Source: JBBPYC01 sp965218765
Lineage (GTDB): Bacteria; Pseudomonadota; Gammaproteobacteria; Burkholderiales; Burkholderiaceae_C
Assembly (NCBI GenBank): GCA_965218765.1
Contig: CBDCLU010000006.1
Location: 310,001-374,000, forward strand
Length of the DNA stretch: 64,000 bases
Direction: 5' to 3'
Part shown: positions 17,182 through 24,662 of the stretch, piece by piece
How the letters are laid out: each line of letters begins with the position of its first letter
Position numbering within the stretch: the first letter of the stretch is position 1
Position numbers and translations under genes: made by a program
Notes under the pieces: model-generated
What the model saw: only the letters and a program-made list of their open reading frames with translations
Database searches by the model: none
Told to the model about the DNA's origin: nothing

Positions 17182-18471
17182 GAATTCAGCGACCGGCTTC
17201 AGGTCGTCGATGCGTTCGCTCACGACTTTCACGATCGCCAGGATCGGCACCGCTAGGAACAGGCCCCACAGACCCCAGACCCAGCCCCAGGCCAGCACGC
17301 CGATGAACACGGTGACCGAGTTCATGTGGCTGGCCTTGCCGGTCAGCCAGGGCGTCAGGAACTGGCCGATTACGGTATGGATCGCGATGCTGACGAAGCC
17401 GATCGCAATCGCCATCTCCAGCGTGCCGAACTGCAGGAACGCGGCCAGCATCGCGCCGCCCGCGACCAGGATCGCCCCAAGATACGGGATCAGGTTGAAC
17501 ACCGCAGCCAGCACGCCCCAGGCGATCACGTGGTTCATGCCGAGCGCCCAGAAAGCGAGCGAGGTGACGATGCCGGTCAGCACACTGAGCAACCCCATCA
17601 CGAGCAGGTAGCGCTGAATCTGTTCGCTTACCTCATCCATCGCTTCCAGCGTTTCCTTCTTCTCGCTCAACGTGGGGCCGGCCAGCCGCAGCATCTTGCG
17701 CCGAAACGTATTGCCGGCCGACAGCAAGAAAAACGTCAGCACGATCACCACCAGCAGCTGACCAAGCCCGCTGATCACGCCCATGGTGCCGGTCCAGAGG
17801 TAGTCCTTGACGCTGAATTTGGGGCGTTCGACCTGGACGCGCACGGGGCCCGCCGGTGCAGAAGCAGCCGCAGCGGGCGCGCTGGTCGTGGTGGTGGTCG
17901 TCGTAGTCGTGGTGGTGGTTTTATTCGCGTCGGGCGCGAGCGCCGGCACCGGTGCAGGCTTGTCGATGGCGCCCGCGCCTTGCAGTTTTTCCGCCGCCAG
18001 CTCGACTTTTTCAAGCGCGCTCGGCTGGTCCGGGCCACCGGTGTCGGAGGCCATGGTGCGGGCCAGCTTCTCGGCCGCCTCGGGCAGCGAATCGATCAAC
18101 GCGCGCGCGTCGTCGGCATAGTAATAGCCGACCCAGCCGATGCCACCGACCAGGCTCAACACGACCAGCGCCGAGCCCAGCGGGCGTGGCAGACGCCATT
18201 TCTGCAAGCGGTCCACGATCGGCGTGAGCGCATAGCTGAGCACCAGCCCCAGCATCAACGGCACGAAGATGCCGCTGCCCAGGCGCAGCGCGGCAATCGA
18301 GATCAGCGTGGCCATGATCGCGAGTGACAGGTTCTTGACGTTGATGGCCGCCGCGGAGATCGCTTCCGGCCCGGGCGCGATTTCCGTGCCGGCAGCTTGC
18401 GCTGTCCCGGCCGGCGTGCCGTGGGATGCGGCCCCGGCCGGTGCTGGGACAGAAGAATGGTGGTTGGTCAT
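17170..18471 (-). CDS. AI-2E family transporter (PerM/TqsA-like) with a poly-threonine loop
   Basis: A 433-residue inner-membrane protein with about eight hydrophobic segments. Conserved family pieces are FVPLMLGLVLSYALTPIVDRL near the N-terminus and the C-terminal GVLAAVFNLIPYLGAILV, IGQFLTPWLTGKASHMN and WGWVWGLWGLFLAVPILAIVK. Family members export AI-2 or other small solutes; the substrate here is unknown. The large loop between the third and fourth membrane segments contains 12 consecutive threonines, then an Ala/Pro-rich linker. The gene's 3' end overlaps uvrA by 12 bp in convergent orientation. The first 43 residues are a hydrophilic Ala/Pro-rich extension. Confidence 0.85.
   Translation of the reverse strand: MTNHHSSVPAPAGAASHGTPAGTAQAAGTEIAPGPEAISAAAINVKNLSLAIMATLISIAALRLGSGIFVPLMLGLVLSYALTPIVDRLQKWRLPRPLGSALVVLSLVGGIGWVGYYYADDARALIDSLPEAAEKLARTMASDTGGPDQPSALEKVELAAEKLQGAGAIDKPAPVPALAPDANKTTTTTTTTTTTTSAPAAAASAPAGPVRVQVERPKFSVKDYLWTGTMGVISGLGQLLVVIVLTFFLLSAGNTFRRKMLRLAGPTLSEKKETLEAMDEVSEQIQRYLLVMGLLSVLTGIVTSLAFWALGMNHVIAWGVLAAVFNLIPYLGAILVAGGAMLAAFLQFGTLEMAIAIGFVSIAIHTVIGQFLTPWLTGKASHMNSVTVFIGVLAWGWVWGLWGLFLAVPILAIVKVVSERIDDLKPVAEFLGD
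17885..17922 (-). repeat. Threonine-codon tract in the AI-2E transporter gene
   Basis: About 36 bases made of ACC, ACG and ACT codons encode 12 consecutive threonines. The mixed third bases show it is an old or selected tract rather than a fresh trinucleotide expansion. It could still change length by slippage. Confidence 0.7.
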
Positions 18472-18678
18472 TGGCAGTGAGAGCTCGTGAAATGCCGATC
18501 ATGCAGCGCTGCGATCGGTCCCGCCCGCGACGATCGCGACGAGATCAGCGTGTATGGTCGGCGACAGGGCGGGATCAAGCACCAGCCGCGAGCCGGGCAT
18601 TTCGCTCTTTCGCACCTGATATTCATCTAATCTGCCGATCGCCTGCAGGATCGGAACACAAGAGGAGCCATTTCATTC

Positions 18679-19647
18679 ATGCAACGCAGAAAAGTCCTGC
18701 AACTGTCCGCCGCCGCCCTGACGTCTTCCACATTCGTCACCCGCGCGCAGCAAGCTGCCTTCCCGGCGCGCCCGATCAAGCTCGTGATCGCGTTTTCCGC
18801 CGGCGGCCCCACCGATGCGACGATGCGCGTGCTGGCGGAGAACGCAAGCAAGGCGTTCGGCCAGCCCGTGATCGTCGACAACAAGCCCGGCGCCGGCGGC
18901 AGCCTGCCCGCGCAGGCGCTGCAGATCGCGCAACCCGACGGCTATACGGTCGGTCAGATTCCGCTCGGCGTATTTCGGCTGCCCTACACGACCAAGCTCA
19001 GCTGGGACCCGGTGAAGGACATCAACTATGTGATCAACGTGACCGGTTATGCGTTCGGCGTCACGGTGCCGGCCGACTCCAAGTTCAAGACCTGGGCCGA
19101 CCTGGTGGCCTGGGCGAAAGCGCATCCGGGCGAGCTGACCTACGGCTCGACCGGCACTTTCACGAGCCCGCATCTGACGATGGAGCTGGTCGCGCAGAAG
19201 CTCGGGCTCCAGTTGCTGCACGTGCCGTACAAGGGCAGCGCGGAGCTGGCGCAGGCGATGCTCGGCGGCCAGTTGATGGCGGCGGCCGATTCGACCGGCT
19301 TCGCGCCGCTGGTCGAGTCCGGCAAGCTGCGGGTGTTGAACACCTGGGGCGAGAAGCGGCTCGAGAAGTTTCCCGATGTGCCGACCTTGAAGGAGCTCGG
19401 CGTCGACGTCGTGCAAAACTCGCCGTTCGGCATCGGCGCGCCAAGAGACACGCCGCCGGACATCGTCAAGAAACTGCACGACGGTTTCAAGACCGCGATG
19501 GAGCAGCCGAGCTACGTCGAGATCCTGAAGCGCTACGACATGGAGCCGCTCTACATGGGCACCGAGCAGTACCGGAAATTCGCAGCCGACACCTTTGCCA
19601 GGGAGAAGGCGCTGATCGACCAGCTGGGATTGGCGAAGGCGAAGTAG
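18679..19647 (+). CDS. Tripartite tricarboxylate transporter substrate-binding protein (Bug/TctC family)
   Basis: A 322-residue periplasmic binding protein with N-terminal signal MQRRKVLQLSAAALTSSTF, whose RRK pair may allow Tat export. The Bug-family landmarks follow: FPARPIKLVIAFSAGGPTD, QPVIVDNKPGAGGS, LTYGSTGTFTSPHLTMEL and LLHVPYKGSAELAQAMLGG. Bug proteins bind carboxylates and related metabolites. Most, like this one, have no TctA/TctB membrane genes beside them. It is monocistronic, divergent from the permease gene and convergent with comEA. A possible -10 (TAATCT, near 18630) lies upstream. Confidence 0.88.
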   Translation: MQRRKVLQLSAAALTSSTFVTRAQQAAFPARPIKLVIAFSAGGPTDATMRVLAENASKAFGQPVIVDNKPGAGGSLPAQALQIAQPDGYTVGQIPLGVFRLPYTTKLSWDPVKDINYVINVTGYAFGVTVPADSKFKTWADLVAWAKAHPGELTYGSTGTFTSPHLTMELVAQKLGLQLLHVPYKGSAELAQAMLGGQLMAAADSTGFAPLVESGKLRVLNTWGEKRLEKFPDVPTLKELGVDVVQNSPFGIGAPRDTPPDIVKKLHDGFKTAMEQPSYVEILKRYDMEPLYMGTEQYRKFAADTFAREKALIDQLGLAKAK

Positions 19648-19702
19648 CAAGCGCGAAGCGAGGCCGGACGTATGAAGCGCCCGGCCGCACGGCTGTTGGC
19701 CG

Positions 19703-20119
19703 TTACCTCCGGGCCGGTTCGGACGCACGCGGCTGGGCCATCGGTGCGGGCCGCATCGCATCTTTTGCAGCGGGCGCCGGCATCCCGGCGGGTGCGGCCG
19801 TCATGGACCGCGCGGTGCCCGTCTTCGGCTCGGCGCCTGTTTTCGCATCCGCACTTTCGCGGGGCTTGCCGTCCACGGTCAGGCCGGCTGCCGACAGCTT
19901 TGCGGCATTGCCCCGACCGGTGCCTTTGACCCGCGCGATGAAGTCGTCCCAGTTCTTGAACGCGCCTTTGGCACGCTCGTCGACGATCTTCTGGGCCATC
20001 TTGGTGCCGATGCCTTTCACGCTGTCGAGCTCTTCGGCGGTGGCCTTGTTGACTTCGACGGCAGCGAACGAGGCGACGGCTAACAGCATGGCCGCCATTG
20101 CAAGCAGTTTCTTGAACAT
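19703..20119 (-). CDS. ComEA-like helix-hairpin-helix protein
   Basis: A 138-residue exported protein with signal MFKKLLAMAAMLLAVASFA, then a helix-hairpin-helix DNA-binding domain (VEVNKATAEELDSVKGIG, TKMAQKIVDER, NWDDFIARVKG). A disordered Ala/Pro/Lys-rich tail occupies residues about 80-138. ComEA proteins bind incoming DNA in the periplasm during transformation. The type IV pilus genes 30 kb away would supply the uptake pilus. The long low-complexity tail is unusual. It lies 144 bases downstream of hldD on the same strand. Confidence 0.82.
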   Translation of the reverse strand: MFKKLLAMAAMLLAVASFAAVEVNKATAEELDSVKGIGTKMAQKIVDERAKGAFKNWDDFIARVKGTGRGNAAKLSAAGLTVDGKPRESADAKTGAEPKTGTARSMTAAPAGMPAPAAKDAMRPAPMAQPRASEPARR

Positions 20120-20263
20120 GGGCTTGTTTCCTGAGGGTTGTGGAGAGGACGTGAATGCGACCGGTGCCGGCTGCGCGTCGCTTCAAATGAAGTCGGCGCC
20201 GCTGCACAACGGCGGTGATTCGCGTGCGGTTGACTGCGCTCAACGCAAGGGGCTGCCGACGAT

Positions 20264-21271
20264 TCAGCCTGCAGCGGCCGCCAGCTGCTGCACGTAATCC
20301 GCAACGCCGTGTTGCACATTCACGAAACGATGGTCGCAGCCGGCAGCGCGCAGCGCTGTCAGGTTGGCCTGGGTGTGGCACTGATACCTGCCGCGCAACG
20401 CATCCGGAAACGGCACGTATTCGATCAGGCCACGCTCGACGGCTTGCGCAAGCGTGAGCGGCACGCCTTCGCCATGCAGCGTGTTGACCACTGCCAGCGC
20501 AACATCGTTGAACGGCTGCGCCTGGCCGGTCCCGAGGTTGAACACGCCGCTGCACTGCGGATGATCGAAGAACCACAGGTTCACCGCGACCACATCATCG
20601 ATGTAGACAAAATCGCGCTGCTGCTGGCCTGGGCCGTAGCCGCCGTAGTCGCCGAACAGGCGCACCTTGCCGCTGTCGCGGAACTGATGAAACTGATGGA
20701 ACGCGACACTGGCCATGCGGCCCTTGTGCTGCTCGCGCGGACCGTAGACATTGAAGTAACGAAAGCCCACGGATTGGCTTGCAGCGTGCTCAAACCGGTC
20801 GCCGAGTTCGCGCCGCAGCCGCTGGTCGAACAGCAGCTTGCTCCAGCCGTAGACGTTCAACGGCCGCTCGAACTCGGGTGTTTCGATGAAGGTGGACGAG
20901 CCGCCGTACGTCGCGGCCGACGACGCATACAAAAACTGTGCGCGCTGCTGCCGGCAGGCCTCGAACAACTCGCACGACCGCGTGTAGTTGTTGCGCATCA
21001 TGTACTGGCCGTCGGTCTCCATCGTGTCGCTGCAGGCGCCTTCGTGGAACACCGCGGACACCCGGCCGAACGCCTGCCTGGCGAACGCGGGATAAAAATC
21101 ATCGCGGTCCAGATAGTCGGCGATCTGCAGGTCGGCCAGATTTCTGAACTTGTCGCCGTTCTTCAGGTGATCGACCGCGATGATGTCGGTGATGCCGCGT
21201 GCGTTCAGGCCGCGCGCGAGGTTGCTGCCGATGAAGCCGGCCGCGCCGGTGACGACGATCTTTTCACTCAT
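20264..21271 (-). CDS. hldD: ADP-L-glycero-D-manno-heptose 6-epimerase
   Basis: Extended short-chain dehydrogenase/epimerase of 335 residues. It converts ADP-D-glycero- to ADP-L-glycero-beta-D-manno-heptose for the lipopolysaccharide inner core. The nucleotide-binding motif GAAGFIGSNLA is at residues 8-18, EGACSDTMETDGQYMMRNNY in the middle, the catalytic YGWSKLLFDQ near residue 140, and FNVYGPREQHKGRMASV follows. Its ATG overlaps the rfaE1 stop by four bases, so the two heptose genes are coupled. Confidence 0.95.
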   Translation of the reverse strand: MSEKIVVTGAAGFIGSNLARGLNARGITDIIAVDHLKNGDKFRNLADLQIADYLDRDDFYPAFARQAFGRVSAVFHEGACSDTMETDGQYMMRNNYTRSCELFEACRQQRAQFLYASSAATYGGSSTFIETPEFERPLNVYGWSKLLFDQRLRRELGDRFEHAASQSVGFRYFNVYGPREQHKGRMASVAFHQFHQFRDSGKVRLFGDYGGYGPGQQQRDFVYIDDVVAVNLWFFDHPQCSGVFNLGTGQAQPFNDVALAVVNTLHGEGVPLTLAQAVERGLIEYVPFPDALRGRYQCHTQANLTALRAAGCDHRFVNVQHGVADYVQQLAAAAG

Positions 21272-22200
21272 GACTCGAATAATTCCTCGAAGCTTGCCGT
21301 GGCAGTGCCGAACTTGGCCGTGACGATGCCGGCTGCGCGGTTGGCCAGCGGCACCGCAGCGCGCATGTCGAGGCCGGCGGCGACCAATGCAGCCAGGCTC
21401 GCGATCACGGTATCGCCGGCGCCGGTCACGTCGAATACCTCGCGTGCCTGTGCCGGCACGTGCAGGGCGCCGGCCGCATCGAACAAGGTCATGCCCTCTT
21501 CGCTGCGCGTGACGAGCAGCGCGTCCAGCCGAAGCTGCGTGCGCAGGTTCCGGGCCCGCTGCTCCAAGTCAGCGTCGTCGCGCCAGGCGCCGACCACCTG
21601 TTGCAGTTCGGCCCGGTTCGGCGTGATGACGGTGGCGCCCGCGTAACGCGAATAGTCGGAACCTTTGGGGTCGATCAGCACCGGCAACCGAAGCGCGCGC
21701 GCCGAGCGAACCATCTGCGCGACGTGCGCAAGCCCGCCTTTGCCGTAGTCGGAGAACAGCACCGCCTGATGCATGGGCAGCAGCCGCTCGAACGTGGCCG
21801 ATTGCGACGCAAGCACTTCGGTTTGCGGCGAGCTTTCAAAATCCATCCGCAGCAGTTGCTGCTGGCGCCCGATCACGCGCAGCTTCACCGTCGTTTGCAG
21901 GCCCGCATCGCGGCCCAGATGCGCGGTGATGCCGGTCGTCGCGATCAGCGCTTCGAGCTTGTGGCTGGCTTCGTCGTTGCCCACCACGCTGAGCAGCGAC
22001 GCCTGCGCGCCCAGCGTCACCACGTTGTGTGCCACGTTGGCCGCCGCACCTACGCGCTCCTCAGCACGCGACACCCGCACGATCGGCACCGGCGCCTCCG
22101 GGCTGATGCGCTCCACCGCGCCATACCAGTACCGATCCAGCATCACATCGCCGACCACCAGCACGCGCGCTTTCGCCAGCTGCGAACGTTCAAGTTTCAT
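21268..22200 (-). CDS. rfaE1: D-glycero-beta-D-manno-heptose-7-phosphate kinase
   Basis: PfkB-type sugar kinase of 310 residues phosphorylating heptose 7-phosphate at C1, upstream of HldD in ADP-heptose synthesis. It contains VLVVGDVMLDRYWYG, GAAANVAHNVVTLGA, the anion-hole and catalytic-aspartate motif DVTGAGDTVIA, and VLIDPKGSDYSRYAGA. It corresponds only to the kinase half of E. coli HldE; the adenylyltransferase (rfaE2) must be elsewhere, as is usual in this order. ATG 22200 is preferred to the upstream GTG at 22209. Confidence 0.93.
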   Translation of the reverse strand: MKLERSQLAKARVLVVGDVMLDRYWYGAVERISPEAPVPIVRVSRAEERVGAAANVAHNVVTLGAQASLLSVVGNDEASHKLEALIATTGITAHLGRDAGLQTTVKLRVIGRQQQLLRMDFESSPQTEVLASQSATFERLLPMHQAVLFSDYGKGGLAHVAQMVRSARALRLPVLIDPKGSDYSRYAGATVITPNRAELQQVVGAWRDDADLEQRARNLRTQLRLDALLVTRSEEGMTLFDAAGALHVPAQAREVFDVTGAGDTVIASLAALVAAGLDMRAAVPLANRAAGIVTAKFGTATASFEELFES

Positions 22201-22269
22201 CTCTGCCACCCTAGATACACACGCCTCCCAGGGCCCACCAACTGTTCGCAGACGATTCCAACCGGCGCC

Positions 22270-22350
22270 GCGGAGCTGGCTTTGCCAGGCCGCAGGCGTC
22301 GCCCCCGGTGGGGGGTAGGCGAAGCGACACGCAGTGCGCGAAGCCTGGGG
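22270..22350 (+). repeat. REP-like element, copy A1
   Basis: The first of two tandem copies whose first 46 bases (from GCGGAGCTGGCTTTGCCAGG) are identical, 96 bases apart. The element contains two small palindromes (GGCTTTGCC and CCCCCGGTGGGGG) and ends near GAAGCCTGGGG. It lies between lapB and rfaE1. Confidence 0.8.
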
Positions 22351-22365
22351 TGGAGCAACACCCGC

Positions 22366-22445
22366 GCGGAGCTGGCTTTGCCAGGCCGCAGGCGTCGCCC
22401 CCGGTGGGGGGGAGGCGAGAGCCGACCGAAGGGAGCGAAGCCTGA
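22366..22445 (+). repeat. REP-like element, copy A2
   Basis: Second tandem copy. After the shared 46 bases it continues AGGCGAGAGCCGACCGAAGG and ends GAGCGAAGCCTGA, closer to copies B and C than A1 is. It ends eight bases before the lapB stop codon. Confidence 0.8.
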
Positions 22446-22452
22446 TGGAGAG

Positions 22453-23670
22453 CTACAACTCATCGACGCGCCGTACCGAATAACTGTCCCAGGACTGACA
22501 ACCGGGGCAATGCCAGAAATGCAGCGACGCTTCGAATCCGCAGGATGCGCACCGGTAGCGCGTGAGCGGCCGCGTGGCGCGCTCCAGCGTGCGTTGCAAT
22601 TGCGGGCGAAATTGCTCGTGCTCGATCTTTTCATGCGCGAGCCAGCGCGCGGCGGCCACCAGCGAAGGCACGCGGTCCAGGTGCGCCACGTATCGGTTAC
22701 GCGGCGGATCGCAAACCTCGGCTCCGTCAGCAGCGTCGGCTACATCGGATGCCGCCTTGCTGTCGGGACCGATGTGGCAGCGGGCGGCTGTTTGTTCGAG
22801 CGCCACGATCGCATCCAGCACGTCGAGCGACGGCGTGCGCGCATAGCTCGTGCGCAACAGGTCGAGCGCTTCGTGCTGGCGATCCGTGCGTTCGGCCAGT
22901 TGCGCAACCGACTGCGCGACCAGCGGCAGCGCATCAGGGGCAACGTTGCACAAGGCTTGCAAGGTTTCGAGCGCAGCAGCTGATTCGCCGGCAGCAGCCT
23001 GCCACCGGGCCAGCTCGATGCGCGCGCGCGGCGCGCCGGGTGCCGTCTTCATGGCACGGGCCAGCAACGCGCGGGCCGCCGGTTCGTCGTCGGCGCGCAG
23101 CGTGATCGCCTGCTCGCAGAGGTAATGCGAAAGCCGGCTGCTGAAATCGCCTTCACCGGATGCCTGCAGCTGATGCGCACAGTCTGCCGCCTGCGCCCAG
23201 TCGCGGGACCGTTCAAAGATCGCGAGCAACGCGATCAGCGCCTGCGCCTGCAGCGGCGTATCTTCAAGTCTGCGCAACGCGTCCTCGGCACGATCGAGCA
23301 CACCCGCTTTCATGAAATCGAGCGCCAGCGCATGCTGCGCGCGCTGGCGGTCGGCAGCGCCGAGATCGCCGCGCGACAGCAGGTGTTCATGCACGCGCAC
23401 CGCGCGTTGGTATTCGCCGCGGCGGCGAAACAGGTTGCCCAGGGCGAAATGCAGCTCGGACGTGTCCGGATCGTTTTGCACCGCTTCGATGAACGCGTCG
23501 ATGGCCTGGTCCTGCTGCTCGTTGAGCAGGTAGTTCAGACCTTTGAAATAGGCTTTCGGCGCCTGCCGGCTGTCAAAGCGCAACTGGCGAAGATCGAAGC
23601 GCGAGGCGGCCCAGCCGAGCACGAACGCGAGCGGCAGCCCGAGCAGCGGCCAGAACAGGTCAAGATCCAT
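22453..23670 (-). CDS. lapB: Lipopolysaccharide assembly protein LapB (YciM)
   Basis: A 405-residue protein with an N-terminal membrane anchor (LFWPLLGLPLAFVLGWAASR), tetratricopeptide repeats through most of its length (for example YLLNEQQDQAIDAFIEAVQ, LGNLFRRRGEYQRAVRVHEH), and a C-terminal rubredoxin-like metal site (CASCGF and CPGCQSW). LapB controls lipopolysaccharide synthesis with FtsH by regulating LpxC turnover. Start ATG 23670 is set by the anchor and overlaps the lapA end by 11 bases. A spacer of about 20 residues before the zinc ribbon (SKAASDVADAADGAEV) looks non-conserved. Confidence 0.92.
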   Translation of the reverse strand: MDLDLFWPLLGLPLAFVLGWAASRFDLRQLRFDSRQAPKAYFKGLNYLLNEQQDQAIDAFIEAVQNDPDTSELHFALGNLFRRRGEYQRAVRVHEHLLSRGDLGAADRQRAQHALALDFMKAGVLDRAEDALRRLEDTPLQAQALIALLAIFERSRDWAQAADCAHQLQASGEGDFSSRLSHYLCEQAITLRADDEPAARALLARAMKTAPGAPRARIELARWQAAAGESAAALETLQALCNVAPDALPLVAQSVAQLAERTDRQHEALDLLRTSYARTPSLDVLDAIVALEQTAARCHIGPDSKAASDVADAADGAEVCDPPRNRYVAHLDRVPSLVAAARWLAHEKIEHEQFRPQLQRTLERATRPLTRYRCASCGFEASLHFWHCPGCQSWDSYSVRRVDEL

Positions 23671-23986
23671 GCGGATCGCTTCCAACCGGCCCCGCGGGCG
23701 CCGTCGATGCGACCGGTGCTGCGGTCGACGCCGGCGTGAGGTGGCTGCCTGCCGCCCGCGCCGCGGACTGCCGATCACGCCACCAACGCGGCGCCATCCC
23801 CAAGGCGCCGAGCAGCACGCCGCAGGCCAATACGGCCAGCACCAGCAGCACCAGCGGTCCGCGCCAGTAGGTGCCGAAGAAAAAATGGACGGTGACGTCG
23901 TGCGGATTGTTCAGCGCGAACGCAAACAGCGCAAGAAAACAAGCCGCCTGCAGCAACAGTTTCAGCAGCCACGTCAGTCGTTGCAT
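23660..23986 (-). CDS. lapA: LapA family protein (DUF1049)
   Basis: A 108-residue membrane protein with two hydrophobic segments (LLLQAACFLALFAFALNN and LLVLAVLACGVLLGALGM) around NPHDVTVHFFFGTYWRGPL, the DUF1049 signature. The C-terminal tail is Ala/Pro rich. It is co-expressed and coupled with lapB (11-base overlap), as in other proteobacteria. ATG 23986 is chosen; translation upstream in the same frame has no membrane-protein character. Confidence 0.88.
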   Translation of the reverse strand: MQRLTWLLKLLLQAACFLALFAFALNNPHDVTVHFFFGTYWRGPLVLLVLAVLACGVLLGALGMAPRWWRDRQSAARAAGSHLTPASTAAPVASTAPAGPVGSDPHGS

Positions 23987-24082
23987 GCGGGAAATGCTGC
24001 GAAACGGTTGAAGATTGGGGAGATCGAAAAGATCAACAAGAGCGATCAGACGCGCTTGCATCGGCTGATGGATCGCACGGCC

Positions 24083-24421
24083 TCAACGCGTGCCGGTTGC
24101 GCTGGTCGTGGCAGCCGGCAGGCGTGCTTCCAACTCCGCGGTGCGCGCATCCACCGCTTCGCGCAGCGCCTTGCCCGGTTTGAAGTGGGGCACGCGCTTT
24201 TCCGGCACCGCCACCTGTTCGCCACTGCGCGGGTTGCGTCCCATACGCGGCGGGCGGTGGCTGATCGAAAAGCTGCCGAAACCGCGAATCTCGATCCGAT
24301 GGCCGCGCACCAGCGCATCTTCCACCGAATCAAGGATCGCCTTCACCGCCTGTTCCGCATCGCGGTGCGTCAACTGGGCAAAGCGGGCAGCGAGTTCCTC
24401 GACCAGATCGGAGCGCGTCAT
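24083..24421 (-). CDS. ihfB: Integration host factor, beta subunit
   Basis: A 112-residue HU/IHF-fold DNA-bending protein, MTRSDLVEELAARFAQLTHR at the start, with RIEIRGFGSFSISHRPPRMG and the DNA-inserting arm GRNPRSGEQVAVPEKRVPHF. The C-terminus extends about 12 residues beyond E. coli IhfB (ELEARLPAATTSATGTR). It follows rpsA after a 241-bp spacer with a strong hairpin and precedes lapA by 96 bases. This is the conserved rpsA-ihfB arrangement. Confidence 0.95.
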   Translation of the reverse strand: MTRSDLVEELAARFAQLTHRDAEQAVKAILDSVEDALVRGHRIEIRGFGSFSISHRPPRMGRNPRSGEQVAVPEKRVPHFKPGKALREAVDARTAELEARLPAATTSATGTR

Positions 24422-24520
24422 GGGGATTGGCGTTGTGATGGTGTCACCGCGGGCATCGTGCGCGCGCACAAGAGTGAGACGCAACGTCCAAAAAAACGAT
24501 TTTCTGACTGTCCCGCCGAG

Positions 24521-24557
24521 GCCCGCAGACGACTGGCCGTACCAGTCGTCTGCGGGC
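24521..24557 (-). terminator. Perfect 16-bp hairpin between rpsA and ihfB
   Basis: GCCCGCAGACGACTGG (24521-24536) and its exact complement (24542-24557) enclose a five-base loop. On the transcribed strand it follows rpsA by about 105 bases, and a run of seven U appears about 23 bases after the stem rather than directly. It may partly terminate rpsA transcripts, stabilise their 3' end, or set the rpsA:ihfB ratio. Confidence 0.55.
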
Positions 24558-24662
24558 AAAGCGCGTCGGGCGCCGACCAGCCCGGAACCGGCGACAGGTG
24601 CCGCGCCGCCATGCCGCCATGCCCAAGGCCGGTACGGCGCGGTTTTTAGTCCTACCCGGCTG

